6,972 nt of DNA, from assembly GCA_020061685.1 (NCBI GenBank), contig JAGUXU010000069.1, positions 1 to 6,972 of the forward strand. The letters are read 5' to 3'. The translations under genes and the position numbers were made by a program. Below are positions 1 to 6,547 of the stretch, piece by piece (within the stretch, counting starts at the first letter, position 1; each line of letters opens with the position of its first letter). Below the pieces are notes generated by a model. That model was not told the DNA's origin. It saw only the letters and a list, made by a program, of their open reading frames with translations, and did no database searches. This DNA comes from Candidatus Omnitrophota bacterium. Its GTDB lineage: Bacteria; Omnitrophota; Gorgyraeia; Pluralincolimonadales; Pluralincolimonadaceae.

Positions 1-2478
1 GGGCCGACCTTCAGGCACAAGAAATTCGAGGACTATAAGATCCACAGGAAGCCGATGCCGGATGAACTTATAGAGCAGATGCCTATAATAAAAGAGGTCG
101 TCAGGGCCTATAACATACCCCTCTTTGAGATGCAGGGTTATGAGGCGGACGACGTCCTCGCGACACTCGCGAGGAAAGCGGAGAAGAAAGGATACGAGGT
201 ATATATCGTGACCGGCGACAAGGACATGCTCCAATTAGTGGATTCCCATATCAAGGTTTACAATGTCCATAAAGACGGGCTGATATACAACGAGGAAAAA
301 GTCAAAGAGCGCTACGGCGTGGGACCCGATAAGATGGTGGACTTGATAGCGCTGATGGGCGATTCCTCGGATAATATACCGGGTGTGGGCGGCATAGGAG
401 AGGTCACGGCGAGACAGTTGATCGAGAAGTTCGGAAGTCTGGAGAAGGTGCTATCGGGCATAGACAAGAACGAATCCGAGAGCCTGCGCAAGAAATTAAA
501 AGATGACGCGGAACAGGCGAGGCTCAGCAGGGAACTGGCGACCGTCGATGTCGACGTCCCCGTAGAGATCGATTTTGACGACTTAAGACTGAAAGAGCCA
601 GATAGCGGCAGATTATACGAACTCTTCACCGAACTTGAGTTCAAGACCCTGCTTAAGGATTTTGCGCCCGCAGGGAAACAGCTGGAAGGCCAATATGAGC
701 TTGTAAGCGATGAGAACGGCCTAAAAGAATTAATAAAAGGGTTGGAAAAACAGAAGGAATTCGCTTTGGACTTTGAGACGACGGGCACCGACTCCCTGTC
801 GTGCGAACTTGTTGGGGTCTCGTTCTGCTGGAAGGAGGCGCTGGCTTATTATGTGCCGATACGGGATGAAGGGGAAGGTTTTGAAGCGAAGTATTTATTG
901 TCTAACTTAAGAGCCGTGATCGAAGACGCCAAAAAGACCAAGATAGGGCAGAACATAAAATTCGAGAAAGCCCTCCTGGCGGTTAACGGCGTCAATTTAA
1001 ACGGCATGCTCTTCGACACCATGGTGGCGTCATATCTTTTAAATCCGTCAAAATTAAACCACAATCTAGAGGACATCCTACAGGAATATCTGCAGCTGAG
1101 AAAGACCCCCATTACCGATCTGCTCGGTAAGGGTAAAGGAAAGATCACGATGAAAGAGGTGGATACGGAGCCCATAAAGAACTATTGCTGCCAGGATTCG
1201 GACGCCGCCTTCAGGCTGAAGCAGGTGCTTGAGCCGCAGCTCGACGAGAAGGACTTAAGCGAGTTATTTTATGACGTGGAGATGCCGCTGGTGGATTGCC
1301 TTACGGACATGGAACTGGCCGGTGTGGCCATCGATGTTGATTTCCTCTCGGCTATGTCCAAAGACATGGATAAGCAGCTGCAGAAGCTTACGTCCGATAT
1401 ATATGGGATGGCCGGCTCAGAGTTCAATATAAATTCGCCGAAGCAGTTAGGCGAGATATTGTTCGAGAAGCTGGGGCTTCCCGTCGTCAAGAAGACCAAG
1501 ACCGGTCCCTCGACCGATGTGGAGGTTCTGGAGGTCCTCTCGACGGTGCACGCGCTTCCGGCATCACTATTGAGATACCGTGAACTTTCCAAATTGAAAT
1601 CGACCTATGTCGACGCTTTGCCCGAATTGATAAATCCGAAGACGGGCCGCGTCCATACCTCCTTCAATCAGACCGTGACCGCGACGGGACGCTTAAGTTC
1701 TTCCGATCCCAATCTGCAGAATATACCGGTCAAGACCGAGATTGGAAGGCAGATAAGAAAGGCCTTTATCGCGGGGGAGAAAGATTGCATGATAATGTCC
1801 GCGGATTATTCGCAGATCGAACTCAGGGTGCTGGCCCATTTCTCCGGCGATAAGGAACTCATGGAGGCGTTTCAGGAGGACAGGGATATCCACGCGCATA
1901 CGGCTTCTCTTGTATTCGGCGTGGACGAGGCCGATGTGACGCCGGAGATGCGTTCTATCGCCAAGACCGTGAACTTCGGGATAGTCTACGGGATGAGCCC
2001 CTACGGCCTCTCGAGGGACCTGAAGATAGATATATCCAAGGCAAAGGAGTTCATAGACGCGTACTTCGAGAGATACGGCAAGGTCAGGATTTGCCTTGAG
2101 GAGATGATCGATGAGGCAAGGGAAAAGGGCTATGCCACGACCATCCTGAACCGCAGAAGGTACATTCCCGAGATGAACAGCAAGAATAATTCGATAAGGC
2201 AGTTTGCCGAGAGGACGGCTGTAAACACGCCCATACAGGGTTCGGCCGCGGATCTGATCAAAGTCGCTATGATAAATATCCACAGGACGATAAAGGACGA
2301 AGGGCTGAAGTCAAGGATGATACTCCAAGTCCATGATGAACTGGTCTTTGAGGTCCGGAAGGACGAGGTCGAGGAGATGAGGAAGATAGTCAAGGCGAAG
2401 ATGGAGCAGGCGGCGAAGTTAAAGGTGCCTATAAAAGTCCAGATCAAAGTCGGCAAGAACTGGCTGGAGGCGGCCTGA
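1..2478 (+). CDS. polA: DNA polymerase I, 5'-truncated by the window edge
   Basis: Fills and repairs DNA gaps and removes RNA primers. The open frame runs from base 1 (825 residues visible). By comparison with E. coli PolA about 65 N-terminal residues lie upstream, so the ATG at 55 is internal: the 18 residues before it already match the family (TFRHKKFEDYK). Residue numbers here count from base 1. The 5'-nuclease domain spans about 1-210, with metal ligands in EADD (48-51), TGDKD (71-75) and GDSSDN (120-125). The 3'-5' exonuclease domain spans about 230-410, with DFE (D257, E259) and YxxxD (Y395, D399). Its second motif reads NIKFE, with Glu322 where Asp is usual. The polymerase domain covers the rest: motif A DYSQIE (D602, E607), O-helix R651, K655, F659, Y663, and motif C HDE (778-780). 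All polymerase catalytic residues are present. F659 is the Phe typical of E. coli-like Pol I. The stop codon lies 2 bases before glgA. Confidence 0.97.
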   Translation, partial: GPTFRHKKFEDYKIHRKPMPDELIEQMPIIKEVVRAYNIPLFEMQGYEADDVLATLARKAEKKGYEVYIVTGDKDMLQLVDSHIKVYNVHKDGLIYNEEKVKERYGVGPDKMVDLIALMGDSSDNIPGVGGIGEVTARQLIEKFGSLEKVLSGIDKNESESLRKKLKDDAEQARLSRELATVDVDVPVEIDFDDLRLKEPDSGRLYELFTELEFKTLLKDFAPAGKQLEGQYELVSDENGLKELIKGLEKQKEFALDFETTGTDSLSCELVGVSFCWKEALAYYVPIRDEGEGFEAKYLLSNLRAVIEDAKKTKIGQNIKFEKALLAVNGVNLNGMLFDTMVASYLLNPSKLNHNLEDILQEYLQLRKTPITDLLGKGKGKITMKEVDTEPIKNYCCQDSDAAFRLKQVLEPQLDEKDLSELFYDVEMPLVDCLTDMELAGVAIDVDFLSAMSKDMDKQLQKLTSDIYGMAGSEFNINSPKQLGEILFEKLGLPVVKKTKTGPSTDVEVLEVLSTVHALPASLLRYRELSKLKSTYVDALPELINPKTGRVHTSFNQTVTATGRLSSSDPNLQNIPVKTEIGRQIRKAFIAGEKDCMIMSADYSQIELRVLAHFSGDKELMEAFQEDRDIHAHTASLVFGVDEADVTPEMRSIAKTVNFGIVYGMSPYGLSRDLKIDISKAKEFIDAYFERYGKVRICLEEMIDEAREKGYATTILNRRRYIPEMNSKNNSIRQFAERTAVNTPIQGSAADLIKVAMINIHRTIKDEGLKSRMILQVHDELVFEVRKDEVEEMRKIVKAKMEQAAKLKVPIKVQIKVGKNWLEAA

Positions 2479-2480
2479 AG

Positions 2481-3875
2481 ATGGCGAAGAGCGAAAAGAA
2501 ATTAAAGGTCTTATTCGTTTCGAGCGAGGTAACCCCTTTCTCTAAGACCGGCGGGATGGCCGACGTAGCGGGAAGTCTGCCGGTGGCGCTTCGTAAGGCG
2601 GGCGTAGATATAAGGGTGGCGACGCCGAGGTATAGATCCGTCGATATCTTCGGCAGCGAAGCGAGATTAAAGGGCGGGGTGCCGGTCTATTTCATAGAGA
2701 ACGACGGATATTTTATGAGGGATAACCTCTACGGAGACGAGAGGGGCGATTACGCCGATAACCTTGACAGGTTCGCCTTCTTCTCGAGAAGGGTCCTGGA
2801 ACTCTTAAAAGAGATAGATTTCAAACCGGATATCATACATTGTAACGACTGGCAGACAGGGTTGGTGCCGGTATATCTTAAGGAGATATTCAGGGCGGAC
2901 CCTTTCTACGCAGGGATAAAGACGGTAATGACCATACACAATATCGCTTATCAGGGCCTTTTCCCGAAGGGCGAATTCCATAAGACAGGGCTTCCCTGGG
3001 ATTATTTTACCATGCATCGGCTGGAGTTCTACGATATGGTGAACATATTAAAGGGCGGGCTGATATTCGCGGATACCATCACGACCGTCTCTCCCACATA
3101 TGCCAAAGAGATCCAGACTCCCGAATTCGGATACGGATTGAACGGCCTGCTTTCCGAAAGGAAAGGCTCGTTATTCGGGATCTTAAACGGGATCGATTAT
3201 AACGAATGGGATCCCGCGAAGGACAAAGAATTGAAATATCATTTCTCGGCCTTAAAGCCGGACGGGAAATATAAGGACAAATCGGCGCTTCAGAAGAAGG
3301 CGGGACTGGAAGAGAAGCCGGATACCCCGCTTATCGGTATCATCTCAAGGCTGGCGGACCAGAAAGGGCTGGACCTTGTTTCCCAGATCATCCGTTCGCT
3401 GTTAGGCATGGATGTGCAGTTTATCCTTCTGGGGACCGGCGAAAAGAGATATCACAATTTATTTGAGGGCATAAAAAGAAGGTTTCCCGGCAAGGCCTCG
3501 ATCAACCTGAGATTCGACGCTTTATTGGCAAAGGAGATCTACGCGGGCGCCGATATCTTTTTGATGCCGTCGAGATATGAACCCTGCGGCCTGGGACAGA
3601 TCATCTCCCTGCGGTACGGCACGATACCCGTGGTCAGGAATACGGGCGGCCTCGCCGACACGATAACCGAGTACGACCCGAAGACCACGCGCGGGACCGG
3701 TTTTGTCTTTGAGAGATATGACGCCGGCGAATTATTCAACGCTGTCAGGAGGGCCGCGGATGTTTACAGGCAGAGGGGCTTATGGAAGAAATTAGTCGCG
3801 AACGCGATGAGATGCGACTTCTCATGGGATAGTTCCGCAAAGAAATACGCGGATCTGTACAAGAAGATAACATAA
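2481..3875 (+). CDS. glgA: Glycogen synthase, ADP-glucose type (GT5 family)
   Basis: Transfers glucose from ADP-glucose to the non-reducing end of a growing alpha-1,4-glucan in the cytoplasm. The protein has 464 residues, close to the family's usual 475-480. The N-terminal half starts with the sugar-nucleotide motif KTGGM (22-26; KTGGL is commoner), followed by HCNDWQTGLVP, TIHNIAYQGLFP and TTVSPTYAKEI. The C-terminal GT-B half has ISR (R290) and QKG (K295), then the catalytic-side motif RYEPCGLGQ with E367, and NTGGLADT. The arrangement is complete and looks active. The start is well placed: the ATG follows the polA stop by 2 bases, with CTGGAGG (2464-2470) as a likely ribosome binding site inside the end of polA. 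No glgB, glgC or glgP is visible nearby, so glgA stands apart from a glycogen cluster. Plant-type starch synthases are the same family; bacterial GlgA is the natural reading. Confidence 0.96.
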   Translation: MAKSEKKLKVLFVSSEVTPFSKTGGMADVAGSLPVALRKAGVDIRVATPRYRSVDIFGSEARLKGGVPVYFIENDGYFMRDNLYGDERGDYADNLDRFAFFSRRVLELLKEIDFKPDIIHCNDWQTGLVPVYLKEIFRADPFYAGIKTVMTIHNIAYQGLFPKGEFHKTGLPWDYFTMHRLEFYDMVNILKGGLIFADTITTVSPTYAKEIQTPEFGYGLNGLLSERKGSLFGILNGIDYNEWDPAKDKELKYHFSALKPDGKYKDKSALQKKAGLEEKPDTPLIGIISRLADQKGLDLVSQIIRSLLGMDVQFILLGTGEKRYHNLFEGIKRRFPGKASINLRFDALLAKEIYAGADIFLMPSRYEPCGLGQIISLRYGTIPVVRNTGGLADTITEYDPKTTRGTGFVFERYDAGELFNAVRRAADVYRQRGLWKKLVANAMRCDFSWDSSAKKYADLYKKIT

Positions 3876-3879
3876 AAGT

Positions 3880-4479
3880 ATGCTGATCATAGGTATAACC
3901 GGAAGTTTGGGGACCGGGAAGACGACGGTCGCGAAGATATTCAGGAGACTCGGCGCCTTTGTCATCGATGCCGATGAGATCGCGCACCGTCTGATCGAGC
4001 CGAATACGCCGGCTTGGAAGAGGATAAAGGATTATTTCGGAGACGGCATATTAAGGAAAGACGGCAGGATAAAGAGAAGGGCGCTTGCCAAAGAGGTATT
4101 TTCCGAGAAGCGGCGCCTGGATAAATTATGCGGCATAATACATCCGCTGGTCTATAAGGAGATAGGGAAGAAGGTCAAAGATATAAAAAGATCGAACGCG
4201 AAGGCCGTCGTAGTGCTGGACGTGCCTCTTCTCCTTGAGTCCGGGGGGAAGTCGAAGGTGGATAAGTTGGTGGTTGTGACGGCCGGGCGCGATGTCCAGA
4301 TCAAGCGCGCGATCAGGAAATTCGGCCTTACGCGCGGCGAGGTCCTGCAGCGCATAAAGGCCCAGATGCCGCTTAGAGAAAAAAAGAAAGCCGCGGATTT
4401 TATCATAGACAATAAGGGCTCGTTAAGCGCGACCGAAAGACAGGCGGTAGAGATATGGAAGAAGCTGGCGAGGGGATAA
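3880..4479 (+). CDS. coaE: Dephospho-CoA kinase
   Basis: Phosphorylates the 3'-hydroxyl of dephospho-CoA with ATP, the last step of coenzyme A synthesis, in the cytoplasm. The 199 residues match the normal length. The P-loop GSLGTGKTT occupies 8-16 at the extreme N-terminus, as expected. DAD (30-32) fits the substrate-side aspartates, IHP (87-89) is a family signature, DVPLLLE (114-120) follows, and the C-terminal part has the typical AQMPLREKKKAADFIIDN segment (161-178). The start lies 4 bases after the glgA stop. The upstream sequence is A-rich with only a weak Shine-Dalgarno (AAGAAG near 3861), so translation may depend on ribosomes finishing glgA; that is inference. The last 25 bases overlap the GGDEF gene in another frame. 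Confidence 0.95.
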   Translation: MLIIGITGSLGTGKTTVAKIFRRLGAFVIDADEIAHRLIEPNTPAWKRIKDYFGDGILRKDGRIKRRALAKEVFSEKRRLDKLCGIIHPLVYKEIGKKVKDIKRSNAKAVVVLDVPLLLESGGKSKVDKLVVVTAGRDVQIKRAIRKFGLTRGEVLQRIKAQMPLREKKKAADFIIDNKGSLSATERQAVEIWKKLARG

Positions 4480-4973
4480 ACTGTTTTCACAGGATAGAGG
4501 ACATACTCGAGGTCGTAAAGGACGAGATCTCTTTGTCCAAGGACAAAAGGTCGCTGCCGCCGGTCGTATTATTGCTCATCGATATAGATAATCTCGAGAG
4601 GATCAACCGGTGGTACGGAAGGTCCACCGGAAATGAGGTCCTGGAGACCGCATCAAAGATCCTCATGAGTATGATCGGCCCCAGGGACCTCCTGACGAGG
4701 TTCGGAGGAGACGAATTTTTGATCCTCATGCGCGATGCGACGCTTAAGGAGGCCAAAGAGAAAGCGCGCCAGATCTTAAGCGCGATAAAAACTCATGAAT
4801 TCGCCTCGCACAAGATCAGGATCTCCGTTTCGATCGGGATAGCGCATTATTTTTCTTTCGCCTTCTCGACGGACGAATTCATCGGGTGCGTCGTCGAGGC
4901 GTTGACTTTAGCTCAAAAGGAAGCGGGTACGTTTAAGGTTTTTATGGAAGAGGAGGAATGGAATGAAGAATAA
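4455..4973 (+). CDS. Stand-alone GGDEF-domain protein, divergent
   Basis: A 172-residue soluble protein consisting only of a GGDEF domain; there is no signal peptide, membrane segment or sensor domain. GGDEF domains usually make cyclic di-GMP from two GTP. Visible core: LLIDIDNLERIN (40-51; metal-binding D43, Asn51 at a guanine-contacting position), RFGGDEF (82-88) and VSIGIA (125-130). Departures from the family: the N-terminal DxLTGLxNR-type motif is not recognisable; the second guanine-recognition residue, normally Asp in a GD pair, is Asn60 (TGNEVL); the RxxD inhibitory site five residues before the signature reads GPRD, with Asp78 but no Arg at 75; and the C-terminal AK..GRN element is replaced by AQKEAGTFK. 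It may be a cyclase with altered substrate choice, a weak enzyme, or a nucleotide-binding receptor. The start overlaps coaE by 25 bases with a poor ribosome site; the only in-frame alternative I noticed, TTG at 4533, would remove fold residues. Its acidic tail encodes the rho ribosome binding site. Confidence 0.85.
   Translation: MEEAGEGINCFHRIEDILEVVKDEISLSKDKRSLPPVVLLLIDIDNLERINRWYGRSTGNEVLETASKILMSMIGPRDLLTRFGGDEFLILMRDATLKEAKEKARQILSAIKTHEFASHKIRISVSIGIAHYFSFAFSTDEFIGCVVEALTLAQKEAGTFKVFMEEEEWNEE
4951..4956 (+). promoter_or_regulatory. Ribosome binding site of rho inside the GGDEF gene
   Basis: AGGAGG lies 6 bases before the rho ATG at 4963, a near-ideal Shine-Dalgarno. It falls within the Glu codons of the EEEE tail of the upstream protein. 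It selects the ATG at 4963 over the out-of-frame ATG at 4958, which lies only one base after the site. Because rho initiates before the upstream stop at 4971-4973, translational coupling is likely. Confidence 0.85.
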
Positions 4974-6324
4974 CAACGAAGAGACAAACGGTACGAAACA
5001 GACAAACGGGACGAAGCAGGCAAACGGGGCAAAAGAGGCGCCCGCGGCGAAGGAGCCTTCGGGGACGGGTTTCAACATAGCGAAATTAAAGAAGATGACG
5101 ATCCAGGAGCTGACAAAGGCCGCGAAGGACCTGAACATCAACTCCATAAGCGGGCTCAAGAAACAGGAACTTATCTTCAAGATACTTCAGGCGCAGGCCG
5201 AGAAGGAAGGGTTTATGTTCGGCGAGGGAGTGCTTGAGATCCTGCCGGACGGTTTCGGTTTCCTGCGGTCGTCAAATTATAATTATCTGCCCTCGCCTGA
5301 CGATATCTATGTGTCCCCCAGCCAGATAAGGCGGTTTGACCTGCGCACGGGCGACACGGTCAGCGGCCAGATCCGTCCGCCTAAGGAAGGCGAGAGGTAT
5401 TTCGCGTTATTGAAGGTAGAGGTCGTCAATATGGAACACCCCGAATCGATGAAGGAACGCACGCTCTTCGATAACCTGACCCCCCTTTACGCCTATGAGA
5501 GGTATGTCCTTGAGACGGAACCGAACGAGATCTCGATGAGGATAATGGACTTATTGACGCCGATAGGGAAAGGACAGAGAGGCCTTATAGTGGCGCAGCC
5601 GTATAGCGGAAAGACGATACTCCTGCAGAAGATAGCCAACTCCATAATGAATAATTATCCCGAAGTCATACTTATCGTCTTGCTCATCGATGAGAGGCCG
5701 GAGGAGGTCACCGATATGCAGCGCTCGGTAAAAGGCGAGGTCGTAAGCTCGACCTTCGACGAACCCGCCGAGAGGCATATCCAGGTAGCGGAGATAGTCC
5801 TCGAGAAGGCCAAGAGGCTTGTCGAGAACAAGAAAGACGTCGTCATACTCCTAGACTCGATAACGCGCTTGGCGCGCGCCTATAACACCGTGGCGCCGCA
5901 CAGTGGAAAGATACTTTCGGGAGGCGTGGATTCAAGCGCTTTGCATAAGCCCAAGAGGTTCTTCGGCGCTGCCAGAGCGGTGGAAGAAGGCGGCTCACTT
6001 ACGATCATAGCGACCGCGCTCGTGGATACCGGAAGCCGTATGGACGAGGTCATATTTGAGGAGTTCAAGGGGACTGGCAACATGGAATTGCAGCTGGACA
6101 GAAACCTTTTTCAGAAGAGGATCTACCCCGCTATAGACATCAAGCGTTCCAATACCAGGAAGGAAGACCTCTTGCTCAAGGAAGACGAGTTAAAGCGGGT
6201 CTGGATAATAAGGAAAGTCTTAAACGAGATGAATTCCGACGAGGCGATGGAATTGCTGATCGACAGGCTGGGCAAGGCCAAATCAAACGCGGAATTCTTG
6301 ATGAGCTTAAACCAGCAAAAATAA
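4963..6324 (+). CDS. rho: Transcription termination factor Rho
   Basis: Hexameric RNA-dependent ATPase and helicase that ends transcription of untranslated RNA. The protein has 453 residues against 419 in E. coli; the extra length is at the N-terminus, where a tail rich in Asn, Gly, Thr, Lys and Ala (residues 1-36) carries a six-residue repeat. The Rho N-terminal helical domain follows (about 39-83), then the RNA-binding cold-shock fold (about 88-160, with LPDGFGFLRS and DDIYVSPSQIRRF). The ATPase core follows: P-loop AQPYSGKT (211-218, K217), catalytic E244 and R245 in DERPEEV, Walker B DSITR (298-302), Q-loop around SGK (K316), R-loop DTGSR (355-359), and arginine fingers R386 and R399. From residue 200 on, E. 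coli positions align at a constant offset of 33. The one clear departure is Tyr214, where E. coli has Lys181 next to the P-loop lysine. Residues equivalent to bicyclomycin contacts D210, S266, R269 and G337 are kept. The start overlaps the GGDEF gene by 11 bases. Confidence 0.98.
   Translation: MKNNNEETNGTKQTNGTKQANGAKEAPAAKEPSGTGFNIAKLKKMTIQELTKAAKDLNINSISGLKKQELIFKILQAQAEKEGFMFGEGVLEILPDGFGFLRSSNYNYLPSPDDIYVSPSQIRRFDLRTGDTVSGQIRPPKEGERYFALLKVEVVNMEHPESMKERTLFDNLTPLYAYERYVLETEPNEISMRIMDLLTPIGKGQRGLIVAQPYSGKTILLQKIANSIMNNYPEVILIVLLIDERPEEVTDMQRSVKGEVVSSTFDEPAERHIQVAEIVLEKAKRLVENKKDVVILLDSITRLARAYNTVAPHSGKILSGGVDSSALHKPKRFFGAARAVEEGGSLTIIATALVDTGSRMDEVIFEEFKGTGNMELQLDRNLFQKRIYPAIDIKRSNTRKEDLLLKEDELKRVWIIRKVLNEMNSDEAMELLIDRLGKAKSNAEFLMSLNQQK
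4984..5055 (+). repeat. 18-bp tandem repeat in the 5' end of rho
   Basis: Three in-frame 18-base units (4984-5001, 5002-5019, 5020-5037) encode TNGTKQ, TNGTKQ and ANGAKE. A decayed fourth unit (5038-5055) encodes APAAKE. Differences between the first two units are at codon third positions, and the later units drift towards Ala and Glu. The pattern fits expansion by replication slippage followed by divergence. It makes up most of the flexible tail before the first folded domain of Rho. Confidence 0.85.
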
Positions 6325-6325
6325 A

Positions 6326-6331
6326 AAGGAG
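6326..6331 (+). promoter_or_regulatory. Ribosome binding site of rpmE (GTG start)
   Basis: AAGGAG sits 8 bases before the GTG at 6340, with a second weaker AAGGA at 6332-6336. It supports GTG as the start; the resulting protein begins MKEKIHPQY, aligning without offset with bL31 of E. coli (MKKDIHPKY). Confidence 0.75.
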
Positions 6332-6339
6332 AAGGAAAA

Positions 6340-6537
6340 GTGAAAGAAAAAATCCATCCACAGTACCAGGCGACCACGATCACCTGCGCCTGCGGAGAGG
6401 TGATCCACACGCGTTCGACAAAACAGAATATCAAGGTGGAGATCTGCTCAAAATGCCATCCCTTTTTCACCGGATTGCATAAATTAATGGACACCACCGG
6501 AAGAGTCGAAAAGTTCAAGAGGAAATACAAAAGGTAA
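6340..6537 (+). CDS. rpmE: 50S ribosomal protein L31 (bL31), zinc-binding type
   Basis: A small protein of the large ribosomal subunit that bridges to the small subunit at the central protuberance. It has 65 residues, slightly shorter than the 70 of E. coli. The four zinc-ligand cysteines are all present: C16 and C18 (TCACG), C36 and C39 (CSKCHPFFTG). This makes it the zinc-containing form rather than the cysteine-free paralogue induced under zinc starvation. The GTG start lies 15 bases after the rho stop and the stop lies 10 bases before prfA. The C-terminus is basic (GRVEKFKRKYKR), as in the family. The rho-rpmE-prfA neighbourhood is familiar from other bacteria. Confidence 0.97.
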   Translation: MKEKIHPQYQATTITCACGEVIHTRSTKQNIKVEICSKCHPFFTGLHKLMDTTGRVEKFKRKYKR

Positions 6538-6547
6538 GGTCCCTTAG

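Noticed and set aside
55..57. ATG as the true start of polA
   Set aside because: The 18 codons upstream in the same frame match PolA, and essential N-terminal parts of the nuclease domain are still missing, so the gene begins before the window.
541..565. Short alternating GTCGA/GTCGAC stretch with palindromic look
   Set aside because: It codes for the TVDVDV segment inside polA; the symmetry follows from repeated Val-Asp codons and no operator context exists.
1693..2283. Long open frame on the minus strand (196 codons)
   Set aside because: It lies wholly opposite conserved polA polymerase motifs, has no recognisable domain, and is explained as a shadow of the + strand gene.
2547..2561. KTGGM instead of KTGGL in GlgA as a possible substrate change
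   Set aside because: Leu to Met is conservative, and every other GT5 motif checked is intact, so no change in sugar-nucleotide use can be argued.
4958..4960. Alternative ATG for rho just after AGGAGG
   Set aside because: It is in a different frame from rho and only one base from the ribosome site; the ATG at 4963 gives the intact protein.
4908..5180. Minus-strand open frame with repeated FVPF-type segments
   Set aside because: It is the reverse reading of the tandem repeat in rho; the apparent hydrophobic repeats come from the NGTK-coding units.
6325..6339. A-rich rho-rpmE gap as a terminator
   Set aside because: The 15 bases contain a ribosome binding site and no inverted repeat or T run.
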